Positions 12,301 to 24,237 of a stretch of 64,000 bases of DNA are shown here, one piece after another (positions within the stretch are counted from its first letter, which is position 1; the number at the start of each line of letters is the position of its first letter). Made by a program: the position numbers and the translations under genes. The notes below the pieces were generated by a model that saw only the letters and a program-made list of their open reading frames with translations, searched no databases and had not been told where the DNA came from. The stretch covers positions 496,001 through 560,000 of the forward strand of contig JABRWF010000004.1 in the NCBI GenBank assembly GCA_018343915.1, read 5' to 3'. The stretch is from Agroathelia rolfsii (Eukaryota > Basidiomycota > Agaricomycetes > Amylocorticiales > Amylocorticiaceae).

Positions 12301-14215
12301 GGTCACGGGTCCTTATCTTGTTCGTGATGCGTCTCTCAAGGATAACACTCTCGAATTGGTGAGCGAAACTCGGCTTCTATTGTAGTATCTGTATCTAAAG
12401 TTGATCTATCTCTTTTTCCATAAATAACGTAGAACGGCGACCTGAACGGGACGACCAGCGTGGAGTTCATAGCACCACCGAACGTCAATAAGCTCATATG
12501 GAATGGTCGTAGTGTTCAAGAATTAGAAAAGACTGACCACGATTCGTACGTTGCCAGAATTAGTACTGTGACCGTCGATGCACCCCCTTTTCTTGGTCCA
12601 TGGAAAGTCTCTGGGAGGTGAGTTGGGAAGTCTCTTGATTTCGATCTCTGTTTATCTTCTTCGTTACATAGTCTCCCAGAGGTGCAAAGGACATTTGATG
12701 ATTCGAACTTTGTCACAGCAAACTTGACATCGACTAATGTACGTGCTTTGTGACTTTACTAGCCCCTTCATATGAAAACTGTCTCGATTTTATCGTTAGT
12801 ATACCAATCTACCGCCTCTATCTGGTCCTTGGGTACTCTATTCTCAACAATATGGGTGCGTTCTCTTATTATCCAACTCACTCGCATCAGTTAATTCCTA
12901 GCTCGTAGATTTTATGGAGGCAATCTTATCTGGCGTGGACACTTTACCGCTTCAGGAGAGGAAACCGCGTTTAATTTGACAGTTCAAGGAGGTTACGCAT
13001 TTGGTTACTCCGTCTTCCTCAACGGCGTCTTCGTCGGCTCTGCTCAAGGCAATTCAAGCATCAGCCTCACGACGAATATTTGGACGATTCCGGAAGGAAC
13101 ACTGATTGTGGGTGAGGACAATGTGCTTACAGTTTTGCAAGGTGAGATATGAAGTTATTATGCAGAAATTATGAGTGCTAATAGTTGTATTTTCATTCCT
13201 TGCGGACACGTGCAGATCATATGGGGTAAGTATATGCTATATTTCCTCGTCGGTCAGAATGTCTGTATCCAAGCTGTTTCTCTGTCAGCCTCGTGGAGAC
13301 CAGCAGTTAGTTGTCAATTTTGAAATCGCAATTCCTCTTACTTATGTGCTTTCCGCTTTCGATATAGCCAACAGTGGAAAAGAACCTCGCGGTATTAGGG
13401 GATACTCTATCATTGGTAGCAATACGACGTTCAGCTATTGGAAGCTTCAAGGCAATCAGGTGCCGATGTTGAATCATAACTCAATGATTGTCTCTCGACT
13501 GACACATTAGGACGTTTAGGGCGGTGCAATAAACGCCCCAGATACCTATCGAGGCTACCTCAACGAGGGTGGCCTGTATGCAGAACGCATCGGCGCACAC
13601 CTACCATCTTATCCTGACTCTGCATGGGAGACAACGAGCAATGTAAGCACTGAGGGTGCCGGTGTCAACTTCTTCAGGACGACCTTTGACTACGTGAGCT
13701 CCCTTCGCAACGTACACCCAATTTACGATGAATGAAGAAACATTTTCAGCACCTCGCTTTCAACGTCGACGTGCCCATAAGACTAGCTATTACACCTAGC
13801 GTACCGACCTCCAACTTTCGTGTCCAGATATATCTTAACGGATGGCAGCTAGGAAAGTATATTAACAATTTTGGGTATGCCTTGATTTAGTCTGCTTTCT
13901 ATAGCACAAATTGACTTTGACTTACCAGACCGCAAATGGAGTTTGTCCTTCCCGCGGGGTGAGTACTATTGTGTAATTTTGATTCTAAGCCGATCTCAAG
14001 CGCAGGTCAATAGTATCCTCTACCGTAACTCGACTAACACGCTTGCTCTCTCGCTTTGGTCGCTTGATGGCTCTGGTGCGACCGTCGAGGGAGTGAGTCT
14101 TGTCTCGGACGGAACGTTCTCAACATCATATATTATCTCCGACTATGATGATGCACCGACCTACGAGCAGCAAAAGAACTCCAGACCAAGGGGCACTGTA
14201 TATCCACTAATGTGA
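9361..14215 (+). CDS. Secreted GH35 beta-galactosidase
   Basis: The product is a family 35 glycoside hydrolase that releases terminal beta-galactose from polysaccharides and oligosaccharides outside the cell. The N terminus ([18 protein letters not shown]) is a signal peptide. GH35 landmarks appear in order across many small exons: [69 protein letters not shown] with the acid/base Glu, then LCLAE|FGGGY with the nucleophile Glu (about 10707) split by an intron. [10 protein letters not shown] and [12 protein letters not shown] follow, then beta-sandwich domains to the end at 14215. I estimate about twenty introns and about 1,000 residues, the usual size for the long fungal form. I followed most of the early exon joins without meeting a frame break. 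One intron near 11774 carries a run of about 24 T. The position between other extracellular-enzyme genes fits plant cell-wall degradation. Confidence 0.85.
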
Positions 14216-14907
14216 GTGCCAAGGAGAAGCAAAGGGTCCGAAAGGTCCAGAGTTTTGCCGTCACAATTAGAAAGAAGCGCGCGATGTCGGCTTGTAGTAA
14301 TGTAGTATCATCCGTGTGTTGCTTGATTATCACGATGATGAATGTAGTATGGCACATTGTCCAAGGTAGCGGCATGATGGGGCGAAGACAATAACATTAC
14401 GGAGCAAGCACGATGAAATGGCTGATGTATGACCGCCATGCACACATACTCTACATCAAAAAATTAATGTATAGGCCGGGAAAGCAGTTAGCATCAGGGC
14501 AACTTGTTTGCATAAAGACAATAGGCGCCGGAAGCGGACCCATGCGAATGGCGACGGAAGCAAGCGAGGAGAACATGAACCATTGACTTCCCAATTAGGC
14601 AATCAAACGCAATTGTCGACGCCCACTATTGTTGCCAGCATTCAAGCACCTGATATGCCCCCATATATAATATGCATGGAATGAACTCCTAGTATTACCC
14701 TCCATCCCGCTTGAGCTAGTCTCGCGACCAGGACCCATCTACCTTTTTTCCCCCTAACGTCTTCAGTCAATCCATTATTACTATCTTAGCTTCTCCCTTC
14801 AAATTTCTGATTGTGAGCATCTCAATGATGGGCCATACGCATTTTGCTTGGTTTGAACTAAACAGATGTCCTTGCAGATTCATAACCCCTCTGTCCTTAA
14901 TAGAACC
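14216..14907. other. Intergenic region with promoter of the next gene
   Basis: No gene was seen. The last 100 bp hold an ATG at 14866 followed at once by an acceptor-like TCCTTGCAG, suggesting a 5'-UTR intron ending at about 14878 and translation starting further on. Confidence 0.45.
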
Positions 14908-16332
14908 ATGTCCACCGCCGCCGCTCCCAAATACGCCTTCCTTGCGCACCCGCCCCAAAAGCAGCCTCCCGCTATGCCTCTGCCATCTCCTCCTAACACA
15001 CGCCGGAGATCCAACTCCCAGCATGGCGAAATCTCCAGTTGGGCTGCTTCCGTGCAGCCAGGTACCCCATCGCCCATGCGTTCTTCCTCCCAGCGTCGCG
15101 CCAACTGCACCAGTCCTGCCGGCACCTCCTTTCTACACATGGTAGAAACACCTATTTCGGCTTCCTTCGTCACCACACCCGCTATCAGAGCCAATCTAGC
15201 TGCTCATGGATATGCATCAATCTTCGTTCGTCTCCCTACGCCGTCTACACCACATCTCCCTATCGGCGTCCCCGCGGCACCCAAGTCTGCTGGCGTCCAG
15301 GAGTCTACTGCTGCTACCACCTCCGCCACACCCGAACTTGCTCAAAAGAAGTCACGCAGCCGCTTGCGCTCCTTCCGATCCATGGGAGGTTTGCGTCGAC
15401 GTGCCACTTCTCATTCGTCCACGACAGCTCTTCCAGTGCCTCCGGTGCCCGCACTTTCTTCTGCAAAGCGCACCGCAGCGATTGCCAAATCGAAGAAAGC
15501 TCTGTACCCTGCAGCGCCCCCACTTGCAAATGAACTGGCTCTGATGCAGTTCGCTGGTGGCGGAACACTCGACGCTAATGCACGTGTATACATGGCCGCT
15601 CAGGGTGCTGTGACTGGTGCAGGTGTTGGTGTTGCATATAAAGATGCACAGGGCACATTCTGGGCGGACGCCGACGAGGAGCTCGAGTACGAGCCGCTGA
15701 TCGATCTCGATGTTGAGTTGCCAGTGCAGTATCAGAACCTAAAGGAGGGCTGGGTCCAGTTCACAGCTCGTCACACCACTACGCCCATCACAGCCGGCAC
15801 CTTCTCTTCGATGTCGTTGTCGCCTTCATCGCCATTCGATATGGCCATTGTACAGGCCATGTCCATGACTGATCTGGCATCCTTTGTTCCCGTTTCTCCG
15901 CCCTTTTCGTCGAAGAAGCTCACCCTCGAGTACCGTAAGCCTCACGCGAATGGTGCTAGCACGCGCTCTTGTACACATTCCAGTTCACGCCCCTCCGCAC
16001 CGTATTCCGGTGATACGACCGCGTCTACCCGCCCGCACCGTCGCCGGCCGGCACCGCTGCAGCTGCAGGCCCCGAGCGGCCCTGCGACACGCGTGCCGAG
16101 CAACTCGCCCGCGCTGACAAGCGCCATGCGTGAATTCATTGCGGACAGCTTTGCCCCACGCGTGCCACCACTTCCGACGGCCCGGGATAATGGCGACTCA
16201 GAGAACAGCGATGATGATGCTGCGCTGGAATCCGCGTTGGATATCGTGCCTGTCACCCCGGCTTCGGCCAAGTTGACCGTACCGCAGAAGGCGGCCAGAC
16301 GCTTTGGAATGCTGTTCCGCATGCGCAACTAG
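14908..16332 (+). CDS. Basic, Ser/Pro-rich protein of unknown function
   Basis: A single open frame of 474 residues from the ATG at 14908 (context GAACCATGTCC). An upstream in-frame ATG at 14866 would add 14 residues but lies next to an acceptor-like TTGCAG, so I prefer the later start. Residues 1-160 are Pro/Ser/Ala-rich low complexity. A basic patch follows (KKSRSRLRSFRSMGGLRRRA, about 165-185). Then comes an ordered segment, ALYPAAPPLANELALMQFAG and GVAYKDAQGTFWADADEELE, that looks conserved and that I associate with uncharacterised Agaricomycete proteins. The C terminus is basic (KAARRFGMLFRMRN). There is no signal peptide or membrane span. It is probably an intracellular regulatory or scaffold protein; the function is not assigned. 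Confidence 0.6.
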   Translation: MSTAAAPKYAFLAHPPQKQPPAMPLPSPPNTRRRSNSQHGEISSWAASVQPGTPSPMRSSSQRRANCTSPAGTSFLHMVETPISASFVTTPAIRANLAAHGYASIFVRLPTPSTPHLPIGVPAAPKSAGVQESTAATTSATPELAQKKSRSRLRSFRSMGGLRRRATSHSSTTALPVPPVPALSSAKRTAAIAKSKKALYPAAPPLANELALMQFAGGGTLDANARVYMAAQGAVTGAGVGVAYKDAQGTFWADADEELEYEPLIDLDVELPVQYQNLKEGWVQFTARHTTTPITAGTFSSMSLSPSSPFDMAIVQAMSMTDLASFVPVSPPFSSKKLTLEYRKPHANGASTRSCTHSSSRPSAPYSGDTTASTRPHRRRPAPLQLQAPSGPATRVPSNSPALTSAMREFIADSFAPRVPPLPTARDNGDSENSDDDAALESALDIVPVTPASAKLTVPQKAARRFGMLFRMRN

Positions 16333-16883
16333 AAATGAAGATCGGCCACGAATGGTTTTTTGATGTGCTCATAGGAAATATACTCGCCAACACCAATACT
16401 TTTGCCACTCTTTGATTATTGTAGGTTATCGGTTATCAGAAAGACCAAGGTTTTCTTTCTCTTTTTTACTCATGAACATCGATCGATTCGAACGCTCGTC
16501 ATTACACATTCAGCATTTTTATCACGGCCCATGACATTAATACACGTCTTATGATCTTGTACATGCTACATACCCACCACGTTCATCTTGTTACACTTTT
16601 CTCTATTTCCATTCCATTTTTTGACTCTCGTACATACTATATATGTTTACTAATGGCCTCATTCTTCACCTTTCTAGATGTTGTATTCTCATCTCGCACC
16701 CCTTTCTTTTTGTTTTGTTGTCGCATGTATATACCCTTTCTCTGCATAGTGACGCAGGCTTCACGTTCATACAGGCTGTATCAATACACTCATTATCAAC
16801 TCCTTTTACCTGGTCGTTGGGATGCGCATGGATGTGAAACCACGTACGGTCGCAATAATGTAAGCGGATAATCCTCGGAGATT

Positions 16884-16988
16884 GCCGGGACAGCTCAGCT
16901 GGGAGAGCAACAGACTGAGGTCGCAAGCCGCTGTTCTGCTCGTATAATAAATATAATGAGGTCGTGTGTTCGACCCACATTCCTAGCA
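16884..16988 (+). tRNA. tRNA-like gene (Phe-like body, anticodon region GAG), possibly a pseudogene
   Basis: The acceptor GCCGGGA pairs with TCCTAGC (one mismatch, one GU) before discriminator A. The D arm is GCTC-AGCTGGGA-GAGC. The T arm is GTGTG-TTCGACC-CACAT. The anticodon 5' half reads ACAGA-CT-GAG-G, where tRNA-Phe has GAA, and the D and T arms also resemble tRNA-Phe. The span to the T arm is too long for a plain tRNA: either an intron plus an insertion, or a long variable arm (CTC...GAG, 16939-16960). A T6 run (16990-16995) fits Pol III termination. Anticodon identity and function are unsure. Confidence 0.45.
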
Positions 16989-16989
16989 A

Positions 16990-16995
16990 TTTTTT
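16990..16995 (+). terminator. Pol III T-run terminator
   Basis: Six T directly after the tRNA-like 3' end. Confidence 0.5.
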
Positions 16996-17003
16996 GGAGC
17001 CTT

Positions 17004-17080
17004 CCATGGTGTAGCGGTAATATGGTGGTCGGTCACCTTAGGGTCTCTTACTGAAACAAGTCAGCCAGATTTCCCTCTAC
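17004..17080 (+). other. Second tRNA-like stretch (A-box only)
   Basis: CCATGGTGTAGCGGTAATATGG resembles the D arm/A box of Gln/Glu-type tRNAs, but no good T arm or acceptor pairing follows. It is probably a tRNA remnant arranged in tandem with the unit at 16884. Confidence 0.25.
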
Positions 17081-17428
17081 TAATAGCAGAACTGGCCGAA
17101 AGGTTCATCGTGCATGTGCGGGTGCCCCTGAAGTGGTATTTGGGCTATTTTGACTGCATCTGGTTTACAAGTTTACCCAGGGTCGAGCTTAGTCTGACAT
17201 CGCTACAATTAAAATGTACAAAAGGGGTCGGTTCGGCATACACCGTCATGTTAAAGGAATTGAAATCCTCAGATGCACGCAAAAGACAAGAATGAATGCA
17301 TCAACCTGTCTATATGCATGATGGTGCCTATCGACTCAGGGTTGACTATAGCACTGGATGTATGCGTAGAAATCTAAGATATCGGTGCCGCGGCAGCCAC
17401 GGGGGTGTAGCTTGGGATTTTAGCATGT

Positions 17429-17446
17429 CCCCCCCCCCCCCCCCCC
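17429..17446. repeat. Poly-C homopolymer (18 C)
   Basis: Simple run. Similar C runs occur near 29692 and at 58599-58614 (within an intron of the LisH gene). Confidence 0.9.
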
Positions 17447-17922
17447 ACTGTCCCGAGTAATGGCATTTCCCACCCCTCTTTACCCCTCAGTATTAATATA
17501 ACTGCATGCCAGGGACAAGCAAAAACGTAAAAAAAATTGATTAAATTGATCGACAGGTATAATATATGTATATAAATCATGTAACAGGCAAGTAATGAAT
17601 CGCCGTCCGTCCTTCTGATGGAATGAAAAACAGACATTGAGCCTAGAAGAAACAGAGAAAAATGCTCAAGGATCGCGGAATAAACGAAGATTTATACATT
17701 TTTAGCCCGGAGAAAGTGAATGAAATAAAGATGGAGAAAAAGAACAGGAATGAACATGAATAGAATAGCGGTGCCGACGTAACACATCATGGAATAAAAT
17801 ATCAGACGAGAAAAAGGAAGATATGCCTCATACAAGGGTCCCGCGAGTCCGAATAAACAAAAGTCCAGATGGAGAAATGAAAAGAGCAATGATTGAGTCG
17901 ACGAAAATACAATGCCAGCAGC

Positions 17923-20289
17923 CTAATTCGAAATTAAGCGCGGCATATACCGACCGAATGTACCCCTCCTGCTCAGGGAAGGGTCCTGAATAGGGTTGTT
18001 TTTTTGCCAGTTATCATAAACAGGGCAAAGGTTCTCCCATGATTCTGGAGAATTACGGGTAACGTATTAGAATGCAAAAGAATAGTTGGTTCGAAGGTAC
18101 AAAGATACTTACGCGGAACAGGATTTGCACTGGCAACCTCCTCAGGCTCTTCCGCAAAGACGATGGCGAGGCCGATAGCCAAGTGCCAGTCGATGTGACT
18201 GCAATTCAACGACAGGAAATCAGAAAATATAGGTCTGAGGATTTTGGGAATGTGAATCACCAATGCAAGAACCAAGGACCAGGGTTATCCGTCCTGAATC
18301 GAATTGTCACTTGATCGCCACCGGATCCACCGCCGATGTTTACGACGTCGCGGCGGACAGGATTGGCATCTAAAGGCACGTGTATCGTTTAGCTATTTCA
18401 CATAGTGTTCCGCGAATATATGCTTACAGTTGTAAGTCGTACTTCCCGCACTGCGTACGACATCAAAGGTATGCTATCAAGGAATATCAGAATCGAAGAT
18501 GAGAGAAGCCACAAAAAAGGGACTGGGGACAAGGGATGGGATGGAGAGAGTGGGGATAAATATACATACACCGTGGAGATGGAAAGGATGGGGTGCTCCA
18601 GGGAGAACGCCAGGATTGAAGATAATCTCAATCGTCTTGTTCTTTGGCAAAGTATAGACACTGCCGGTCGGAAGAAAGTCCTGAGCGTTTTGCGCACCAC
18701 TCAGGATTTGCAAGAGAACTGGGACGGAAGGGGACGTGTATGTGTCTATATATTGTAAATCAAATGACGAAGCAACGTGATCAACTTCTTGGTGCTGGTA
18801 ATAATTAACTGGAAAAGACACATACAGTTGTTAACGGTAAAGTATGGTTTTGATGCGAATGCAAAAGCAAGGTCGAGCTGGATGGTAACGTCGGCTCCGC
18901 CAGCCTCAGGAAGACCTGGTGCACTGCAAACACTTCCGGTTAGTAATGGGCGGAAAGCCAGTAAGTTTCGCTTACCCAGGGTTAGTGAGTGTATGCAGAT
19001 TGGTTTCTACAAGTGGATTTGTGCTTGGTGTTTGCGTTGACGTCGGGTCAGCAATTGGAGCACCAATGTATCGTAAAATTCCTATCATTGATTATGAGAC
19101 TCATGGTGCCTGCTATATTCCAATCTAGTGCAACGAACATACCCGAGTTCAAGCCACCATTAGTCGTTAAATTACCCTTAGAGATATCTGGGAGCGCGCG
19201 GATCCAGTAATTTCCGATCTTTTGATCGGCATGAAGAACGATGGAATATCGTTGGGCAGGGAAGATTTGGAGAGAATCGACAGTTAGAGGTTGAGTGCTA
19301 ACACCGTCTGCCTCAATGATGGTGAATTTATGGCTATCAATCGAGAACACCCAGTTGGAATGGCATGACAAAGCAACTAGACGCAATCGATAGCGGAGCA
19401 ATGGAGCAACAGTAGTGACGGAAAGAGGACTGGCCGGGCCTCCCTGATACCTGCCCAGGCCATTGATAAGGGTTGAATCCGGAATGGGAAAAAATCCAGC
19501 TAAAAAGCAAGTCGTATGATCAATTCACCTGTCAAGTTTTACGACCCATATCACATACCAGATGGTGCAGGAGTATGATACCAGTCAGAGAGCGTGATTA
19601 CAGTTGAAGCTATAGATTGCATTCAACACTATCATTCTCGTTGTATGAATCATATGATCACTTACCATCATCAAAGTCATATAGGTAGTGTTGCGGGTCG
19701 GCGGGATCATAAATTACTAATGGGCCACGAAGGCCATCGCAGTATTGCGTGGAAAGATGCGAGTGATACCAGAATGTACCAGCCTGGTCAGCAGAGCTGA
19801 ATTTATACAAGAAGTTATTGTTTGGAATAATCGGGCACTGGGAAACATAGGCGACGCCGTCGGCGTATGTAGTTCCTTGTTGAAATAGTCCGTGCCAGTG
19901 CTTTAGAGAAAAGCATTGGGGTCAACGAAGTGCCAACTAGCAGAAGTTGAGAATAACAAACTAACAATTGTAGTGGCCGTGTCCATGGAGTTATCTGTGA
20001 GCCTGTCCACCACGTTCAACAAGAAGTCATCTCCTTTCACAGCAGTAATCAATGGAGAAGGATATACACCATTGACAAGGACGGCACTAGACGAGATCGT
20101 GTTGGTTTATGTGGACCAATGCTGAATGAGACACATGTTGGTTTACCTCCTGCTGTAGCCATCAGGCGAAATGGCCTTGTTGACAATATTCAGTTGAGCT
20201 ACTGGAGCCAAGACCTCGAGCTGAGCCAAGGCAGATCCAGCGAAAAGCAGGCCGAGTAGTAGTAGTAGTAGAGAACGGGGAAAGGACAT
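17923..20289 (-). CDS. Secreted laccase (multicopper oxidase)
   Basis: A phenol oxidase that couples one-electron oxidation of phenols to reduction of O2 to water; in basidiomycetes it acts outside the cell on lignin-derived or pigment substrates. The start ([20 protein letters not shown]) is a signal peptide, followed by the mature start [20 protein letters not shown]. All four copper signatures are present: L1 [16 protein letters not shown]2 [18 protein letters not shown]3 HPFHLHG and L4 [17 protein letters not shown]4 has Ala-Ile where many laccases have Glu-Ala, with Leu at the expected axial T1 position. Roughly ten short introns interrupt the gene. The last exon ends [20 protein letters not shown] (17923-17925). 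Size (about 520 residues) and motif order fit an intact, active laccase. Confidence 0.92.
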
Positions 20290-20368
20290 GGCGATAGTCT
20301 GAGGTGACACAGATACTAGTGTATTGGTGTGTTGGCCTGGGGGAATATATGTAGGCGCCTCATGGACG

Positions 20369-20376
20369 TATTTATA
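20369..20376 (-). promoter_or_regulatory. TATA box of the laccase
   Basis: TATAAATA on the minus strand, about 80 nt upstream of the laccase ATG at 20289. Confidence 0.5.
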
Positions 20377-23131
20377 GTAGGAAAGGAAGTTGACAGATAA
20401 AGTAACGATTGCAAGGGCCAGTCAGCGTTCAGGTACATGAAAGCGTTGATTCGGCAAACATGAAAACAGAAGTTGTAATTGAATGATGGATATTCAATTC
20501 GATTAATACTGAATGATGCGCTGCACCAGACCCTTCCCGAGTGGACGCGCACCAATCAGTCTCTCGCCAAGTGCTGACCTGGAGGCCGCTGAGGAACGTA
20601 ATATTCCTGACTGTCTCATGAATCGTTCATTGGTGGGACAATATACGGCGCACTATGCCCGATGTTTTATGAACGGTCATCAAATCAAGTGAGGTTCTGA
20701 TCCATCTGAACGGTCCTCGACGACTAAGCTAACTAGTAGCCCCAATATTAAACATGTCAACAGTCTCCCACTAGCGTTGTGCTGTGTCTGGGCTAAGACA
20801 CTGCACGTCACGAATGGCCGCTTCCGGCCTTGAGCTCGAACCCGTGGAGTGAACCGAACTTGTGTCTGTAAAACAGGTATCATTCTTGACAGTATCCGTT
20901 ACGAGAAATATGCAGGGGTAACATAAGCATAATGCCAGTCTTCTAAATACACGGAGTAGTACGAGGCTCGGAATCCCGTAGCAACTGCTGAAGCGCTAAC
21001 CTGTTATTCTCCGGACAAATACGGGCAGTCCATCGAAAAATTCCTAGCCAATTCCTATAACAGCATGTTCCTTCGAGTCCTAGGAGCCTTTCCGTTTCGG
21101 CCGCAGCGGCAAACTGTGTGATCTACTAGTAGCCCAAATTTGCATGATTGCATCGAGGCACGAAATCGGTCACCGCACTAATGAAATGATGATATTTTCC
21201 GCTAGTCATGGTCTCGTGGCCAGTCTTATTCGGATGAGAAACAAAGACATTCGTAGCATTGAAGAATCGGCGAGTGACTTGAGCTAGAGTTGCGAACAGG
21301 AGCCGATTGACCAAGTTCCTTGGCTGTGAGGATGATAGCTTATATAATTAGTTGCCAAGATGGCCACCACACGGCCGCACAATCATGATGATCAACGTCG
21401 ACGAGCAGCAAATGTATTCAAGGCCAGGGGGTCGTTTCCCGAATACTGTCACAGCTTGCTCGACATCTGACAGATTGCTCGTTACTCCTTTTGCAAAACA
21501 AGGCATATATCATCACATTCCTGTGCCTTTGTCTCATCTCTAGCACTGGCAACGCCCAGTGAAATCATGGATTTGGATTATATATTTATCGCATCTACCT
21601 CACTGCGACACGCAAGCGCTTGTTATGGGGCATGGGCCTGTAGTAGAGCAAGCTCCGAGCTAACACGGCCGTGTTCTAGCGACTAAATTGGCGATTATAT
21701 GATATTTTCTATTTCAATTTGAGAACTCCAATGGCATACTGATGTTTCTCGGCGAAGCCTCTCTATCCGCTCAGCTCGAATCGTGCCTCTCTTTATTTTG
21801 TGGATTCACAATAGGTGGTATTTAAACATAACGGGACTAACGACATCGTTGCTGCGGCGATACCTTCTCATTTCCAACTCGGACGGCTCGGGCTTGTCAG
21901 CACACCGGCACTGAGGCGTTTCAACAATCTTCGTTACCAGTCGTCTTAGTATATATATATCGCACTATGACTTCCTAGCACAAAGCTGACTGGACTCACC
22001 GCAAAAAGGCTTACAGTATGGAATTGACATTCCATGATTGAGTTTGACCAATTGTGACCATGATTAAACATGGTACTGATTTCTATTACTGCTATACTTG
22101 GAAACCATATATCTTGCAAAAATTCGCTCGGCGCCAGTTAGCTCAATCGCTAAAATTACTCATGGAGCATCCTCAATACCCTCTTTTTTCCTGAAGACTG
22201 GCATGCTTACACGGTACTGCAGCACTCATCTCTTAAATCCTAAACATGTTTCTCAAGCCTCGTATATTTCATAAATATCAAGCGAAGACACTAAAGTGTT
22301 TTGTGTAACAACACCCTTCGAGGGCGGCTTCCGTCTTCGTTACAGATACACGCGTTCAAACCCGAACTTGACAGGGGGTCGTGAGAACATCCGGAGACCG
22401 AGGACAATAAACTCGATTAACGGCCATGAAGAAACACAGCTCACGTACATCTGGCGCTACCGACAAAAGTATCCTGCTTCAAGGCAGGGTGCTCCTAACT
22501 TTCGGCTGTGAGCCATGGAAGAGGATTTACTGGTACTTCATTTCCTTTTTCCTGATGTCGTAAATCTTTCATTTCAACTTTCCGACGATAGTACATCGGC
22601 AAGGATGACTTAGTCGTCCCCGAGCCGGATTATACTGTATCTCACCATCGTTACGTATGTGTAAGAGAGAAAATACGCATATTTATTGTGCCTAAACCTA
22701 AACCATAAATGGGGACTCAGATTGTATGGCCGTCGGCGGACATGATTTATTTCGGCATGAAAGATTGAGTGATAAAGGATATGTGTACGATACATATCGA
22801 TGCAGAGCATCATGATTTCAACTAGGAAGAATGTGAGTGCCAGTGAGACAACTCCAGTCAGTGTTAGATAGCTTCCACTTCTTTTAAGCGTCAATTGCAT
22901 TGATCTCAGAGAATCGGACACACTGAAGTAAGAAGCTTTGAATTTGAAGTTGAGTTACAGAGTTACATAGATTGAGGCTGTTGATATGAGCCAGATTATG
23001 TCATCAAAGATATTGAGGCCGATTTGAATCCGGAAGTCTAATTACCACCTTGCTTCAAAGTTTAGAGCCGTGGCATTCCCCGACTAGGACTCGGAAGCAC
23101 GTTTTTTCTCAACTCACACTGGCAACAAAGC
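20377..23131. other. Gene-poor intergenic region
   Basis: About 2.75 kb between divergently transcribed genes. Only short open frames without codon-like or domain-like content were seen. There are a few AT-rich stretches (for example TATATATATA near 21950). No repeat was clear enough to call. Confidence 0.45.
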
Positions 23132-24237
23132 ATGTCGCTCACATTACTTCCATGCTATTTAAGACATGTGCACCAGTCTTTCCTGAAGGCGCCCCGTCTA
23201 AGTCGAAGTGCTGTATCATCTTTTATCACCCATAAACTGTATAGCACAGGGAACTTTACGCGCACGAGTACTATTGCGGTGCATAATCACTTGCTGGTAT
23301 CATGCTTAGTATACCAGGCTGAACAGATTTCAAGGAACTTCAAAATGCTTTTCGTGCACCTTCATCCCCATACTATTTAGCACCCGGAGAGCAAGGACCG
23401 GCATCACCAGACGAAGTGCTTAGCCAAGCTGTCGTCGATGAACCACTCCCTCAGCCGTCTGTTTTCGCGATTCCGAAAGCAAGTTCGCATCCCATAGGAC
23501 AAGAGGACATTTTGACAGCTTCGGAAAAGCTCATTAAACGGGGTTATCACGCCGACTCCATATGGGAACAGAAGATAGTGTGGGGCGACCATGATTCATT
23601 CCAGTACGTCGTTCCATATATACGGCAATTTCCAATCATACATCTCTCTATACACATTTGTGGATTCTGATGCTGAGTGCAAAAGACACGTCAATAACGT
23701 TCAATATGGTAACATTCTACCATTCTCATGACCATCCCATTATGAACTCACTCGTTTATAGCGCGTTTTTTCGAATCGGTATGCATTGTACGCGCTCTTC
23801 TTGACATCATTAACTGAGTCATACAGTACAGGGTCGCATGCAATGGATAATTGCGGTAGGTAACAAGTTAGGTGGACCGGCCAAGGCCGAGGCATTCGTA
23901 CGCGGGCAGGGTATCTCTTTTATCCTGAAGAGTCTCAAAATCGACTTCAAGAGGCCAGTCACTTTTCCTGACACGGTATGTGGCTCCATCTAGTCCTTAT
24001 GCACTATCCCTTATGTATTTACATTGATCCTGATTATAGCTCCTCATCGGTCATCGAATGACGAACCCGAATGGATCTCGGACCGAATTTAATCTAGAAG
24101 CCGTGGCTTATAGTCTAGCGCAGCGAGTGATTGTGGCCCGCAGCGATAGCGCTATTGTGTGGTACGATTATGATCGCCTTCGGAAGTGCGACCCCGGGGA
24201 TGAAGCCTGGGATGTGCTCAACAAGTTGAACAGCTGA
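23132..24237 (+). CDS. 4HBT-type thioesterase with mitochondrial-like leader
   Basis: Six exons (23132-23267, 23327-23603, 23686-23708, 23762-23778, 23832-23975, 24040-24237) join in frame to 264 residues. The hot-dog-fold signature WGDHDSFQHVNNVQYARFFE...GRMQWI is restored only after splicing, which supports the joins, including exons of 23 and 17 nt. This signature is typical of the 4-hydroxybenzoyl-CoA/acyl-CoA thioesterase superfamily; the Asp of WGDHD is the usual catalytic residue. The first 40 residues are basic and Ser-rich without acids (LRHVHQSFLKAPRLSRSA), like a mitochondrial targeting sequence. The C-terminal half (LLIGHRMTNPNGSRTEFNLE, RVIVARSDSAIVWYDYDRLR) matches the fold. The exact substrate is unknown. 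The first intron (23268-23326) is the least certain. Confidence 0.75.

Larger units (their letters stand above)
16333..17922. other. Intergenic region with tRNA-like unit and poly-C
   Basis: No protein gene is supported. It holds a T-rich 3' flank (16380-16800), the tRNA-like unit at 16884-16988, a second tRNA-A-box-like stretch at about 17004-17025, and a poly-C run at 17429-17446. Confidence 0.5.

Noticed and set aside
22137..22200. tRNA-like AGTTAGCTCAATCGC
   Set aside because: Only the A-box-like word is present; no T arm or acceptor pairing was found.
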